In this document: positions 45,138 through 55,895 of the stretch, one piece after another
How the letters are laid out: each line of letters starts with the position of its first letter
Numbering within the stretch: the first letter of the stretch is position 1
Assembly: GCF_026651855.1 (NCBI RefSeq)
Contig: NZ_CP093280.1
Location: 7,338,501 to 7,402,500, forward strand
DNA from: Pseudomonas silvicola
GTDB lineage: Bacteria; Pseudomonadota; Gammaproteobacteria; Pseudomonadales; Pseudomonadaceae
DNA: 64,000 nt
Direction of reading: 5' to 3'
Program-made: the position numbers and the translations under genes
Notes under the pieces: model-generated
What the model was told of the DNA's origin: nothing
The model's database searches: none
Seen by the model: only the letters and a program-made list of their open reading frames with translations

Positions 45138-45817
45138 ACCGCCTCACTGGCTTCCCGGACCTCCAGCACGTAGCTGAACGCTTGGGCACGGCCGTCCCAC
45201 CGGTATCGAAGATGGGGCCCCTGCGTGGTCAGCGACAGCGCAGGTGGGCGCAGCGCGGCGACACATTCGTGACCCGGAGCGCGTACGCTGCGGTACAACA
45301 GTCCCCAGGCCCCCGCCTCTCGCAATTGCCGACCCAGCGCCTGGGTGATGGGGTAGTGGATGGCCTCCGGGTGGTGCAGCGATTCATCGCCACGCCGGTC
45401 TTCCATGGGCTTGACCACCTGGTTCACATAAGTGCGCATCGTGACCTCGATGGTTGCCTCGGCCGTCGCACGCCAGAACGCCTCCTGATGGTGCCGGGTT
45501 TCGGCGATGGCGGCAGCGATGGAACTGGCGCAGTAATAGACGCCAAATGTGCCATCGGTAAAACGGCTGGCCCTGCCGATATGAGTGAAAGCCGCCATGA
45601 TCGGTGTCGACCCCGGGCCGCTGACCCGGTCCTGTGGCGGGACTCGCTGGATTTGACCCGCCTCATCGCACAAACGGTCGTTGGTCATGCCCTCGATCAG
45701 AAAGGCCACCTCCAGGTCCGCGGGGTCAAGGGTGTCCTCGAAGACCGCGATAGGCGGGAAAGCGCTATTGACGATGCGATAGGCCTTCTCCCAGGCAGGC
45801 AACACTGACGACGCCAT
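45092..45817 (-). CDS. RES-domain toxin of a RES-Xre toxin-antitoxin pair
   Basis: A 241-residue RES-domain protein. Characterised members deplete NAD, as in P. putida and mycobacterial MbcT. The Arg-Glu-Ser type residues are in KAYRIVNS, FGVYYCASSIAAAIAETRHHQEAF and LLYRSVRAPGHECVAALRP. The start ATG 45817 overlaps the stop of the upstream antitoxin gene by one base (TGATG). The frame can be extended to 45940, but that part lies antitoxin-internal. At 241 residues it is longer than the minimal RES toxins, with extra N- and C-terminal parts. Confidence 0.87.
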   Translation of the reverse strand: MASSVLPAWEKAYRIVNSAFPPIAVFEDTLDPADLEVAFLIEGMTNDRLCDEAGQIQRVPPQDRVSGPGSTPIMAAFTHIGRASRFTDGTFGVYYCASSIAAAIAETRHHQEAFWRATAEATIEVTMRTYVNQVVKPMEDRRGDESLHHPEAIHYPITQALGRQLREAGAWGLLYRSVRAPGHECVAALRPPALSLTTQGPHLRYRWDGRAQAFSYVLEVREASEAVYRESRCSGDTQSPD

Positions 45818-46218
45818 CAGCCACGAACCGCGTCGAGGTAGCGCCGCACATCCGCCAGGTCCATGACCCGGCCGCCCAGCATATAGGCCAATGCCGAGCG
45901 CCCATTGAACGGCGCGGCGAGGTTGGTCTTCGATGGCCATTGATACGCACGTTCCGGCTGGTTGCTGAACAGGATGCGCAGCGCCTTGTGAATGCCCATC
46001 AGATAGGAAATGCGTTCCAGCGTGTCATGAGGCAGACGCACCGCAGGGCGTTTTTTCCAGTTGAAATAGGTGGTATTACCAATGCTGCCCAGCAGGACGC
46101 GTTGCTGCTCGGTGGTGCACTGCCAATGCTCCATGAGGTTGAAGAAAAACGTCAGGGCAACTCGCCCTGTATCGAGCGGGTCTGGGGAGGGGCTCGGCGA
46201 TAGGGTCGGGGAAGGCAT
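45817..46218 (-). CDS. Xre/MbcA/ParS-type antitoxin (DUF2384)
   Basis: A 133-residue antitoxin partner. A Pro/Ser-rich start is followed by an Xre-like helical domain (FFFNLMEHWQCTTEQQRVLLGSIGNTTYFNWKKRP). The C-terminal toxin-binding domain has the DUF2384 pattern LGIHK-type (ERISYLMGIHKALRILFSNQP) and GRSALAYMLGGRVMDLADVRRYLDAVRG. ATG 46218 is taken because longer starts reach into the promoter. It precedes the toxin gene with a one-base overlap, the usual order for RES-Xre pairs. It should repress its own promoter. Confidence 0.87.
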   Translation of the reverse strand: MPSPTLSPSPSPDPLDTGRVALTFFFNLMEHWQCTTEQQRVLLGSIGNTTYFNWKKRPAVRLPHDTLERISYLMGIHKALRILFSNQPERAYQWPSKTNLAAPFNGRSALAYMLGGRVMDLADVRRYLDAVRG

Positions 46219-46256
46219 GGGCAGCTCCAGTGTTTTGGGGAGGATACTCCACATAC

Positions 46257-46279
46257 GAACTATTTAAACAGGATAGTTC
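46257..46279. promoter_or_regulatory. candidate autoregulatory operator of the RES-Xre operon
   Basis: GAACTAT and ATAGTTC form a perfect dyad around 9 bases in an AT-rich stretch 39-61 bases upstream of the antitoxin start. Related half-sites (GGAACTAA, 46293-46300) lie next to it. Xre-type autoregulation is the expected mode. Confidence 0.5.
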
Positions 46280-46476
46280 AGATACGAATTGCGGAACTAA
46301 ACTAATTTAGCGTCATCCGATTCGCGACTTTCGCCTGCTCCTACGGAAGAGTTCGTAGGGTTACGTAGGAACGTGCGAAGCACGGGAAACCCGTCAGCGC
46401 CCGGCCAAGGCCATTCCCACCCACCCCACCCCCAAGGCATACTCCCGCTCCCTGCTGTCCAGATCCCTGCCCCACC

Positions 46477-47985
46477 ATGCGCATTCACGTCAGTTTCATC
46501 GACCGAGTTGGTATCACCCAGGAAGTACTGGCCCTGCTGGGCGCCCGCAACCTCAACCTCGATGCCGTGGAAATGGTGCCGCCCAACGTCTATATCGATG
46601 CACCCACCCTCAGCCCGAGGGTGCTGGACGAACTGCGCGATGCGCTGCTGAGCGTGGGTGGCGTGCAGTCGGTGAGTGTGGTGGACATCCTGCCCGGCCA
46701 ACGCCGCCACCTGCAGCTCGACGCGTTGCTGGCGGCCATGACTGACCCTGTGTTGGCATTGGACAGCGCCGGCAAGGTACTGCTGGCCAACCCCGCGTTG
46801 ATCAGCCTCTACGGCCGCGAGCCAGCGGGCGAGTCGGTGACCGAGCTGTTCCAGGACCCGAACCTGCTCGACACCCTGCTCGACCAGGGCTTTCGCCTGC
46901 CGCTGCGCGAGGTCAGCGTCAACGGCGAGACCCTGCTGCTGGACGCCACCCCTATCACCGATGCCGGCGCGCTGCTGACGCTGTACCCGCCCAACCGCAT
47001 CGGCGAACGCCTGGCCGCGCTGCACCATGACCACGCCGAAGGCTTCGACTCGCTGCTGGGCGACTCGCCGGCGATCCGTACCCTGAAGGCGCGCGCCCAG
47101 CGGGTGGCCACGCTGGACGCACCGTTGCTCATCCAGGGCGAAACCGGTACTGGCAAGGAATTGGTGGCCCGCGCCTGCCACGCCATCAGCGCGCGGCACA
47201 GTGCACCGTTCCTGGCGCTGAACTGCGCGGCACTGCCGGAGAACCTGGCCGAAAGCGAGCTGTTCGGCTATGCCCCCGGCGCCTTCACCGGCGCCCAGCG
47301 CGGCGGCAAGCCCGGGCTGATGGAGCTGGCGCACCAGGGCACGGTGTTTCTCGACGAAATCGGCGAGATGTCGCCCTACCTGCAGGCCAAATTGCTGCGC
47401 TTTCTCAATGACGGCAGCTTTCGCCGCGTGGGTGGCGACCGCGAAGTGAAGGTCAACGTGCGCATCCTCAGCGCCACCCACCGTGACCTGGAAAAGATGG
47501 TCAGCGAAGGCGCGTTCCGCGAAGACCTGTTCTACCGCCTCAACGTACTCAACCTGGAAGTGCCGCCCCTGCGCGAGCGCGGCCAGGACATCCTGCTGCT
47601 GGCACGCTCGTTCATGCAACAGGCCTGTACCCAGATCCAGCGGCCTATCTGCCGCCTGGCGCCCGCCACCTATCCGGCGCTGCTGGGCAATCGGTGGCCG
47701 GGCAACGTGCGCCAGTTGCAGAACGTGATCTTCCGCGCCGCCGCCATTTGCGAAGGGCCGCTGGTGGACATTGGCGACCTGGACATCGCCGGTACTTCCG
47801 TGGCGCGACAGGCCAGCGATGGGGAGGTGGATAGCCTGGAACAGGCGGTGGATGACTTCGAAAAGGCATTGCTGCAAAAGCTGTACGTCAGCTACCCCTC
47901 CACGCGCCAATTGGCCACCCGCTTGCAGACTTCACACACGGCGATTGCCCATCGCTTGCGCAAATACGGCATCAGCGGCAAGTAA
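46477..47985 (+). CDS. gcsR: TyrR-like sigma-54 enhancer-binding regulator of glycine cleavage
   Basis: A 502-residue activator. An N-terminal ACT domain (residues 1-72, MRIHVSFIDRVGITQEVL), a PAS domain (about 80-180) and an AAA+ domain are followed by a C-terminal HTH (STRQLATRLQTSHTAIAHRLRKYGI). The AAA+ domain has Walker A GETGTGKE and the sigma-54 contact motif as GAFTGAQ (family GAFTGA). In P. aeruginosa GcsR senses glycine and activates gcvH2-gcvP2-glyA2-sdaA-gcvT2. Here it lies just upstream of the matching operon, with a sigma-54 promoter between. Confidence 0.93.
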   Translation: MRIHVSFIDRVGITQEVLALLGARNLNLDAVEMVPPNVYIDAPTLSPRVLDELRDALLSVGGVQSVSVVDILPGQRRHLQLDALLAAMTDPVLALDSAGKVLLANPALISLYGREPAGESVTELFQDPNLLDTLLDQGFRLPLREVSVNGETLLLDATPITDAGALLTLYPPNRIGERLAALHHDHAEGFDSLLGDSPAIRTLKARAQRVATLDAPLLIQGETGTGKELVARACHAISARHSAPFLALNCAALPENLAESELFGYAPGAFTGAQRGGKPGLMELAHQGTVFLDEIGEMSPYLQAKLLRFLNDGSFRRVGGDREVKVNVRILSATHRDLEKMVSEGAFREDLFYRLNVLNLEVPPLRERGQDILLLARSFMQQACTQIQRPICRLAPATYPALLGNRWPGNVRQLQNVIFRAAAICEGPLVDIGDLDIAGTSVARQASDGEVDSLEQAVDDFEKALLQKLYVSYPSTRQLATRLQTSHTAIAHRLRKYGISGK

Positions 47986-47988
47986 TCT

Positions 47989-48023
47989 GGAACGAAATCG
48001 ATACTCCGTATTGATTTCGTTCC
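47989..48023. promoter_or_regulatory. 35-bp palindrome with two candidate GcsR half-boxes
   Basis: Arms of 16 bases with one mismatch (GGAACGAAATCGATAC / GTATTGATTTCGTTCC) flank TCC. Each side reads TGGAACG-N4-C(G/A)ATAC, close to the TGTAACG-N4-CGTTCCG box that I recall for P. aeruginosa GcsR. It starts 4 bases after the gcsR stop and could also fold as a hairpin. Confidence 0.5.
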
Positions 48024-48082
48024 ACACCCCCGCCAGGGCCCATTCCCAACGGTCTGATCCACAATGGCTTTTTTCTCCCTCG

Positions 48083-48110
48083 GCGCCTGTAGCGTTTTCG
48101 CTACAGGCGC
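48083..48110. promoter_or_regulatory. perfect 12-bp-stem palindrome containing a candidate GcsR box
   Basis: GCGCCTGTAGCG, TTTT, CGCTACAGGCGC. The core TGTAGCG-N4-CGCTACA (48088-48105) has the 7-4-7 spacing of GcsR sites and lies about 65 bases upstream of the sigma-54 promoter, a normal enhancer distance. Confidence 0.55.
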
Positions 48111-48168
48111 AGCGCCCCAGCCCCTGTAAAAACCCGCTGAAACCCTGATTTTCCTGGGTTCAAGCAGG

Positions 48169-48186
48169 TTGGCAACGAACTTGCTA
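48169..48186 (+). promoter_or_regulatory. sigma-54 (-24/-12) promoter of the glycine cleavage operon
   Basis: TTGGCAACGAACTTGCTA has the invariant GG (48171-48172) and GC (48183-48184) separated by exactly ten bases, with the typical TGGCA and TTGCT context. It lies 82 bases before gcvH and downstream of the enhancer-binding regulator gene. Confidence 0.88.
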
Positions 48187-48267
48187 TAGAACCTCCAGAC
48201 CCCGCCCAGGCCCATGCCCGGGCACACCCATTGCGTCGCCAGCCGTCATCTGGCCCGAGGAGTTTCC

Positions 48268-48645
48268 ATGAGCGAATTGCGTTTTACTGTCGAACACGAA
48301 TGGCTGCGCGTCGAAGCGGACGGCAGCGTGACGGTCGGCATCACCCCTTTCGCCCAGAACGCACTGGGGGACGTGGTGTTCGTGCAATTGCCGGACCTGA
48401 CTACCTATGCCCGGGACGCCGAAGTGTCGGTACTCGAATCGGTGAAAGCGGCAAGCAGCATCAACATGCCCCTGGACGGCGAAGTGGTGGAAGTGAACAC
48501 CGAGCTCGACGCCAGCCCTGAATTGGTCAACGAAGACGCGCTGGGTGCCGGCTGGTTCTTTCGCTTCATTCCGGCTGACGCCAGCCAGGTGGCAGAGCTG
48601 CTGGACCAGCAGGCCTATGACAACCTGATCGCAGCCCAGGCCTGA
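48268..48645 (+). CDS. gcvH: glycine cleavage system H protein
   Basis: A 125-residue lipoyl carrier that shuttles the aminomethyl group between P, T and L proteins. The lipoylated Lys is in [13 protein letters not shown] (residue about 65), within the conserved DVVFVQLPD...ES-K frame. ATG 48268 has GAGGAG upstream; the 18 codons before it are not family-like. First gene of gcvH-gcvP-sdaA-gcvT. Confidence 0.96.
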   Translation: MSELRFTVEHEWLRVEADGSVTVGITPFAQNALGDVVFVQLPDLTTYARDAEVSVLESVKAASSINMPLDGEVVEVNTELDASPELVNEDALGAGWFFRFIPADASQVAELLDQQAYDNLIAAQA

Positions 48646-48655
48646 GGATTCGCCG

Positions 48656-51502
48656 ATGACCACGCCACTGACCACCGCCAACGAATTCATCGCTCGCCAC
48701 ATCGGCCCACGCGCCGCTGACGAGCACGCCATGCTGGCCACCCTGGGCTACGACAACCTGGATACGCTGACCGCCAGTGTCATTCCCGACACCATCAAGG
48801 GCACGAGCGTTCTGGACCTGCCTGCCGGCCAGGGCGAAGCCGAGGCACTGGCCGCCATCAAGGCCATCGCCGCGCAGAACCAGTTGTTCAAGACTTACAT
48901 CGGCCAGGGCTACTACAACTGCCATACCCCGGCGCCGATCCTGCGCAACCTGCTGGAAAACCCGGCCTGGTACACCGCCTATACCCCCTACCAGCCAGAA
49001 ATTTCCCAGGGCCGCCTGGAAGCGCTGCTGAATTTCCAGACCCTGATCAGCGACCTGACCGGCCTGCCGATCGCCAACGCCTCGCTGCTGGACGAAGCCA
49101 CTGCCGCCGCCGAAGCCATGACCTTCTGCAAACGCCTGAGCAAGAACAAGGGCAGCCACCGCTTCTTCGCGTCCAGCCATTGCCACCCGCAAACGCTTGA
49201 CGTGCTGCGCACTCGTGCCGAGCCTCTGGGTATCGACGTGGTGGTGGCCGATGAAGCCAACCTGACCGATGTGAGCGAGTTCTTCGGCGCACTGCTGCAG
49301 TACCCGGCCAGCAACGGCGACATCTTCGATTATCGCGAACTTGTGGAGCGCTTCCACGCTGCCAGCGCCCTGGTAGCCGTGGCGGCGGACCTGCTGGCCC
49401 TGACCTTGCTGACCCCGCCTGGCGAGTTCGGTGCAGACGTGGCCATCGGCAGCGCCCAGCGCTTCGGCGTACCGCTGGGCTTCGGTGGCCCGCACGCGGC
49501 TTACTTCTCCACCCGCGACGCGTTCAAGCGTGACATGCCGGGCCGCCTGGTAGGCGTGTCCATCGACCGCCATGGCAAGACCGCCCTGCGCCTGGCCATG
49601 CAAACCCGCGAACAGCATATCCGCCGCGAGAAGGCCACCAGCAACATCTGCACCGCCCAGGTGCTGCTGGCCAACATCGCCAGCATGTACGCCGTGTACC
49701 ACGGCCCGGCCGGCCTGGCCCGGATTGCCCAACGCACCCACAGCCTGACGGCGATTCTGGCCCAGGGCCTGAGCGCCATGGGCGTGAAGGTCGAACAGCA
49801 GCACTTCTTCGACACCCTGACCCTGGCCACTGGCGGCGCCACCGCCGAGCTGCACGCCAAAGCCCGCGCCGCCGGCCTGAACCTGCGTGAGGTGGACGCC
49901 CAGCGCCTGGGCCTGTCCCTGGACGAAACCAGCCGCCAGGCCGATGTGGAACAACTGTGGGCCCTGTTCGGCAGCGACCTGCCGGACTTCGCCGCCCTGG
50001 CCACCCGCAGTGCCAGCAGCCTGCCGGCCGGCCTGCTGCGCCAGTCGCCTATCCTGGCCCACGAGGTATTCAACCGCTACCACTCCGAAACCGAGCTGAT
50101 GCGCTACCTGCGCAAACTGGCCGACAAGGACCTGGCCCTGGACCGCACCATGATCCCGCTGGGTTCGTGCACCATGAAGCTCAACGCCGCCAGCGAGATG
50201 ATCCCCATCACCTGGCCGGAATTCGGCAGCCTGCACCCCTTCGCGCCGGCCGAGCAGAGCAAAGGCTACCAACTGCTGACCGACGAACTGGAAACCATGT
50301 TGTGCAAAGCCACCGGCTATGACGCCGTGTCGCTGCAGCCCAACGCTGGCTCCCAGGGTGAATACGCAGGCCTGCTGGCGATTCGCGCCTACCACCACAG
50401 CCGTGGCGACGAGCGTCGCGACATCTGCCTGATTCCGTCGTCGGCCCACGGCACCAACCCCGCTACCGCCCACATGGCCGGCATGCGCGTGGTGGTGACC
50501 GCCTGCGACGAGCGCGGCAACGTCGATATCGAAGACCTGCGCGCCAAGGCCATCGAGCACCGCGAGCGCCTGGCCGCGATCATGATCACCTACCCCTCCA
50601 CCCACGGTGTGTTCGAGGAAGGCATCCGCGAAATCTGCGCCATCGTCCATGACAACGGCGGCCAGGTGTACATCGACGGCGCCAACATGAACGCCATGGT
50701 CGGCCTGTGCGCCCCGGGCAAGTTCGGTGGCGACGTTTCCCACCTGAACCTGCACAAGACCTTCTGCATTCCCCACGGCGGTGGCGGCCCGGGCGTTGGC
50801 CCGATTGGCGTGAAATCGCACCTGGCGCCGTTCCTGCCCGGCCACGGCGCCCTGCAGCGCAAAGAAGGTGCAGTGTGCGCCGCGCCGTTTGGCAGTGCCT
50901 CGATTCTGCCCATCACCTGGATGTACATCCGCATGATGGGCGGCGAAGGCCTCAAGCGTGCCTCGCAACTGGCGATCCTCAACGCCAACTACATCTCGCG
51001 CCGCCTGGAAGAGCACTATCCTGTGTTGTACACCGGCAGCAATGGCCTGGTGGCCCACGAGTGCATCCTGGACCTGCGCCCGTTGAAGGACAGCAGCGGC
51101 ATCAGCGTCGACGACGTGGCCAAGCGCCTGATCGACTTCGGCTTCCATGCCCCGACCATGTCGTTCCCGGTCGCCGGCACCTTGATGATCGAACCGACCG
51201 AAAGCGAATCCAAGGCTGAACTGGACCGTTTCTGCGACGCCATGATCCGCATTCGCGAGGAAATTCGCGCGGTGGAAAGCGGCAGCCTCGACAAGGACGA
51301 CAACCCGCTGAAGAACGCGCCGCACACCGCGGCCGAACTGGTGGGCGAATGGACCCACGCCTACAGCCGCGAACAGGCGGTGTACCCGCTGGCGTCGTTG
51401 ATCGAAAGCAAATACTGGCCACCGGTCGGGCGTGTGGACAACGTGTTCGGTGACCGCAACCTGGTGTGCGCCTGCCCGTCGATCGAGGCCTACCAGGACT
51501 GA
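48656..51502 (+). CDS. gcvP: glycine dehydrogenase (decarboxylating), P protein
   Basis: A 948-residue PLP enzyme that decarboxylates glycine and passes the aminomethyl group to GcvH. Two halves of the GDC-P fold are present. The PLP Lys is in [18 protein letters not shown], and the glycine-rich loop and upstream IDGANMNAM are typical. Length is normal. It begins 10 bases after gcvH. A 14-bp-stem hairpin lies between it and sdaA. Confidence 0.97.
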   Translation: MTTPLTTANEFIARHIGPRAADEHAMLATLGYDNLDTLTASVIPDTIKGTSVLDLPAGQGEAEALAAIKAIAAQNQLFKTYIGQGYYNCHTPAPILRNLLENPAWYTAYTPYQPEISQGRLEALLNFQTLISDLTGLPIANASLLDEATAAAEAMTFCKRLSKNKGSHRFFASSHCHPQTLDVLRTRAEPLGIDVVVADEANLTDVSEFFGALLQYPASNGDIFDYRELVERFHAASALVAVAADLLALTLLTPPGEFGADVAIGSAQRFGVPLGFGGPHAAYFSTRDAFKRDMPGRLVGVSIDRHGKTALRLAMQTREQHIRREKATSNICTAQVLLANIASMYAVYHGPAGLARIAQRTHSLTAILAQGLSAMGVKVEQQHFFDTLTLATGGATAELHAKARAAGLNLREVDAQRLGLSLDETSRQADVEQLWALFGSDLPDFAALATRSASSLPAGLLRQSPILAHEVFNRYHSETELMRYLRKLADKDLALDRTMIPLGSCTMKLNAASEMIPITWPEFGSLHPFAPAEQSKGYQLLTDELETMLCKATGYDAVSLQPNAGSQGEYAGLLAIRAYHHSRGDERRDICLIPSSAHGTNPATAHMAGMRVVVTACDERGNVDIEDLRAKAIEHRERLAAIMITYPSTHGVFEEGIREICAIVHDNGGQVYIDGANMNAMVGLCAPGKFGGDVSHLNLHKTFCIPHGGGGPGVGPIGVKSHLAPFLPGHGALQRKEGAVCAAPFGSASILPITWMYIRMMGGEGLKRASQLAILNANYISRRLEEHYPVLYTGSNGLVAHECILDLRPLKDSSGISVDDVAKRLIDFGFHAPTMSFPVAGTLMIEPTESESKAELDRFCDAMIRIREEIRAVESGSLDKDDNPLKNAPHTAAELVGEWTHAYSREQAVYPLASLIESKYWPPVGRVDNVFGDRNLVCACPSIEAYQD

Positions 51503-51518
51503 TCCGCGGGACCTGCTA

Positions 51519-51560
51519 CCAGAGCTTCGCCCGGTCCTGCAGGGCTGGGCGAAGCTCTGG
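51519..51560 (+). promoter_or_regulatory. intercistronic hairpin between gcvP and sdaA
   Basis: Perfect 14-bp arms (CCAGAGCTTCGCCC / GGGCGAAGCTCTGG) with a 14-base loop, 16 bases after the gcvP stop. No T run follows, so it is more likely an mRNA-stabilising or attenuating element than a full terminator. Confidence 0.6.
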
Positions 51561-51601
51561 AACAGGCCAACACCGATCCCCAGCCTGCCTCAGGAGCTTG
51601 T

Positions 51602-52978
<1,377 letters not shown>

Positions 52979-53010
52979 CGCCCCCCCCTATTCGAATGCT
53001 GGAGCACACG

Positions 53011-54132
53011 ATGTCCGAACAACTGCAACAGACCCCACTGCACGCCTTGCACCTTGAACTGGGTGCGCGCATGGTGCCGTTCGCCGGCTACGACATGCCC
53101 GTGCAATACCCGCTGGGCGTGATGAAGGAACACCTGCACAGCCGTGAACAGGCCGGCCTGTTCGACGTTTCGCACATGGGCCAGATCCGCCTGACCGGCA
53201 GCGACGCTGCCCGCGCACTGGAAACGCTGGTACCGGTAGACATCGTCGACCTGCCCGTGGGCATGCAGCGCTACGCCATGTTCACCAACGAGAGCGGCGG
53301 TATCCTCGACGACCTGATGGTCGCCAACCTGGGCAACGACACGTTGTTCCTGGTGGTCAATGCTGCCTGCAAGGACCAGGACCTCGCCCACCTGCGCGCG
53401 CACATCGGCCAGCGCTGCAGCATCGAACCCCTGTTCGAAGAGCGCGCCTTGCTGGCCCTGCAAGGCCCCGCGGCGGTCACCGTGCTGGCGCGCCTGGCGC
53501 CACAGGTCGCGCAGATGACCTTCATGCAGTTCGCACCCGTGTCGCTGCTGGGGGTGGACTGCTACGTCAGCCGCTCGGGCTACACCGGCGAAGATGGTTT
53601 TGAGATCTCCGTGCCGGCCGGCAGCGCTGAAGCATTGGCCCGTCGCCTGCTGGCCGAGCCGGAAGTGGCCGCCATCGGCCTGGGCGCCCGCGACTCCCTG
53701 CGCCTGGAAGCAGGCCTGTGCCTGTACGGCCACGACATGAACACCGCCACCACCCCGATCGAAGCCAGCCTGCTGTGGGCGATCTCCAAGACCCGCCGCG
53801 CCGACGGCGCGCGTGCCGGTGGTTTCCCCGGGGCCGAGGCAATCTTCGCCCAACAGCAGACGGGGGGAGCCCGCAAACGCGTCGGCCTGCTGCCTCAGGA
53901 ACGCACGCCGGTGCGCGAGGGCGCTGAAATCGTCGACGATAGTGGTGCCATTATCGGCACCGTGTGCAGCGGCGGCTTCGGCCCGACTCTCGGCGGCCCA
54001 GTGGCCATGGGTTATGTCGACAGCGCCCACACCGCCCTCGACACCCCGGTATGGGCGATCGTGCGCGGCAAGAAGGTAGCAATGAAGGTCAGCAAGATGC
54101 CGTTCGTGGCACAGCGTTACTACCGCGGCTGA
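53011..54132 (+). CDS. gcvT: glycine cleavage system T protein (aminomethyltransferase)
   Basis: A 373-residue folate enzyme that releases ammonia from the H-protein intermediate and loads methylene-tetrahydrofolate. Family motifs are [36 protein letters not shown] (folate site) and the Arg-rich [20 protein letters not shown] with the conserved Asp. GGAG at 53001-53004 supports ATG 53011; ATG 52996 would add five residues. Last gene of the operon. Confidence 0.96.
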   Translation: MSEQLQQTPLHALHLELGARMVPFAGYDMPVQYPLGVMKEHLHSREQAGLFDVSHMGQIRLTGSDAARALETLVPVDIVDLPVGMQRYAMFTNESGGILDDLMVANLGNDTLFLVVNAACKDQDLAHLRAHIGQRCSIEPLFEERALLALQGPAAVTVLARLAPQVAQMTFMQFAPVSLLGVDCYVSRSGYTGEDGFEISVPAGSAEALARRLLAEPEVAAIGLGARDSLRLEAGLCLYGHDMNTATTPIEASLLWAISKTRRADGARAGGFPGAEAIFAQQQTGGARKRVGLLPQERTPVREGAEIVDDSGAIIGTVCSGGFGPTLGGPVAMGYVDSAHTALDTPVWAIVRGKKVAMKVSKMPFVAQRYYRG

Positions 54133-54141
54133 TCCACCCTG

Positions 54142-54166
54142 GGTGACGGCCTGTCGGGCTGTCACC
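54142..54166 (+). terminator. hairpin after gcvT
   Basis: GGTGACGGC and GCTGTCACC pair with one mismatch around a 7-base loop, 10 bases after the gcvT stop. The T tract is weak. Confidence 0.55.
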
Positions 54167-54503
54167 TGACCGACATGTTCCGGGTGTTTTATTCGATATC
54201 GGACTGGCCTTAGTCCATTCGAAAATACCCGATAGCGATAGTGGGAAAAACCCCGTAGGAAAAGGCTCGAACGGCCGTAAAAAAGGTGGAAAAGCGGCGT
54301 AGCGGAGGGCTTGTTTTTCTGTCTGAAGTTAGCGTAGAGTTTCCTCACTGTGTTTGCATGGGTCGCTATGGTTCGTGACCTGGGCAGTAGCTCTGAGCTT
54401 TGCTACAACCCGTTCGACGTCTCTTACTTTCCTGCAACCCAGCCCAGTATCTCTTTCACCTGAAAGAAGCTGTCATCAATTCAAGTTCCAAGGAAATAAG
54501 AAA
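54167..54503 (+). promoter_or_regulatory. promoter and long leader of the cold-shock gene
   Basis: About 337 bases without a supported gene. Long 5' leaders are usual for CspA-type mRNAs and act in cold-induced translation; nothing in the primary sequence lets me fix a transcription start. A frame that extends the cold-shock protein upstream to 54354 is not family-like and is rejected. Confidence 0.5.
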
Positions 54504-54716
54504 ATGTCCCAACGTCAGAGCGGTACCGTCAAGTGGTTTAACGACGAGAAAGGTTTTGGTTTTATCACTCCAGAAAGCGGTCCGGATCTGTTCGTACACT
54601 TCCGCGCTATTCAGGGCAACGGCTTCAAGAGCCTGAAAGAAGGCCAGAAAGTGACTTTCATCGCCGTTCAAGGCCAGAAAGGCATGCAAGCTGACGAAGT
54701 CCAAGCCGAAGCTTGA
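54504..54716 (+). CDS. cold-shock protein (CspA family)
   Basis: A 70-residue single cold-shock domain that binds single-stranded RNA and melts structure. RNP1 is KGFGFITP and RNP2 is LFVHFRAI; the start [11 protein letters not shown] is typical. AAGGAAAT precedes ATG 54504. The second RNP residue pattern (VHFRAI rather than VHFSAI) is common in pseudomonad CapB/CspD-like members. It ends in a strong terminator. Confidence 0.95.
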
Positions 54717-54731
54717 TTCTTTGCTGAAAAA

Positions 54732-54766
54732 AAGCCCCTGCCGGGAACGCCAGGGGCTTTTTTGTG
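54732..54766 (+). terminator. rho-independent terminator of the cold-shock gene
   Basis: AAGCCCCTG and CAGGGGCTT form a 9-bp stem with a 10-base loop, flanked by A and T runs. Confidence 0.9.
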
Positions 54767-54800
54767 CCTGCGATAAGACCCTGTGACTGGAGAGCCAAGG

Positions 54801-55286
54801 ATGACCAGACGATTGAGCCCCCAAGGGGACTTCCAACCGGCCGGGCTGGGGCGGCGCATGGCCGCGGTGTTCTATGATTTCCTGCTGTGCGTGGCGCTGC
54901 TGATGGTGACCACGCTGGTGTACAAACTGATCATGATGGCCTTCATTGGCGAGACGCGGCTGCGCGCCTTGTCCGAGTCTGGCGCGCTGGACGGTGACCC
55001 CTTCCTGTCCACTTTGCTGTTCTGCGCCCTGTTTGCCTTCTTTGCCAAATTCTGGATGCACGCCGGGCAGACCCTGGGCATGCAAGTATGGGGCGTGCGG
55101 GTGCAGAACCCGGATGGCACGGCCATCACCCTCTGGCAGGCACTGCTGCGGTTCGTGGTGGCCATCGGTTCCTGGCTGTGCTTTGGCGCGGGGTTCTGGT
55201 GGGCCCTGGTGGACAAGCAGAAGCGTGGCTGGCATGACCTGTATTCGGGAACACAGCTGGTGCACATCCCAAAGAAAGTGCGCTGA
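54801..55286 (+). CDS. RDD-family inner-membrane protein
   Basis: A 161-residue protein with the RDD pattern: Arg in GLGRRMAAVFYDFLLCVALL, the Asp of the same helix (YDF), and later conserved Asp in WHDLYSGTQLV. There are three hydrophobic segments. The family is of unknown function, with ion antiport suggested for some members. ATG 54801 is chosen; an in-frame GTG at 54783 would add six residues. The repeat array begins directly after the stop. Confidence 0.85.
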   Translation: MTRRLSPQGDFQPAGLGRRMAAVFYDFLLCVALLMVTTLVYKLIMMAFIGETRLRALSESGALDGDPFLSTLLFCALFAFFAKFWMHAGQTLGMQVWGVRVQNPDGTAITLWQALLRFVVAIGSWLCFGAGFWWALVDKQKRGWHDLYSGTQLVHIPKKVR

Positions 55287-55313
55287 CACAGCGCAGCCAA
55301 GCGTTAACTTCTG

Positions 55314-55416
55314 CCGTGGCCTTTGCTGTGGCCTTTGCTGTGGCCTTTGCTGTGGCCTTTGCTGTGGCCTTTGCTGTGGCTTTTGCTGTGGCTTTTGCTT
55401 TTGCTGTGGCTTTTGA
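55314..55416 (+). repeat. 12-bp minisatellite in the first right arm
   Basis: CTGTGGCCTTTG is repeated four times from 55326, with CTGTGGCTTTTG variants at 55374, 55386 and 55404. Other arms have the CTTTTG/CTGTGG form in different copy number (57410, 59476, 61536, 62281), so this tract also varies. Confidence 0.85.
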
Positions 55417-55895
55417 TCTTGCTGTTGATCTACCGCCCCTTTAAGCGCCTGGGCCACCTTCCGGCGTCGACCGGGGGGCTGCCCGCAGGGCCCGAGGCTT
55501 CAGCCGAGGAACGGCCCCGGCAAGCTTCTATAGCCGGGGCCGTTTGCCCCCTGGTCGGCGTCGGAAGGTGGGTACCCGGAGCGCAGCGCAGGGCCCCAGC
55601 AGGGGCGAGCCCTTTTTGGTTACTTTTTGGGGCGACTGCCAAAAAGTGACTCGCCGTAAGGGCGAAACCGCCAGCCGGGCCGCCACCCCTTTGGATATGT
55701 ACTCGAATTGAAAAGCCTCGCTTCTAGATGGATCGCACGCATATCCATTGGGTTGGGTGCGACCACTGGCGGTTCCGGCCTTACGCCGGCTCACTTTTTT
55801 TCAAACGACAAAAAAAGTAAGCAAAAAAGTCTCGCCCCTGCTGGGGCCCTACGCTGCGCTCCAGGTTCCCTCCTTCCGGTGCCGACCAAAGGGCA

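Noticed and set aside
48566-51358. Antisense open frame of 930 codons across gcvP
   Set aside because: It is the shadow of a GC-rich gene: low-complexity Ala/Gly/His/Gln composition, no domain, and the sense frame is a clear GcvP.
54354-54503. N-terminal extension of the cold-shock protein
   Set aside because: Cold-shock proteins of this length start at the [12 protein letters not shown] position, where the ribosome site lies; the upstream codons are leader.
54456-55457. Lys/Gln/Pro-rich 333-codon frame antisense to the cold-shock and RDD genes
   Set aside because: Its N-terminus is the minisatellite translated (QKPQQRPQQ), and the rest is antisense to two recognisable genes.
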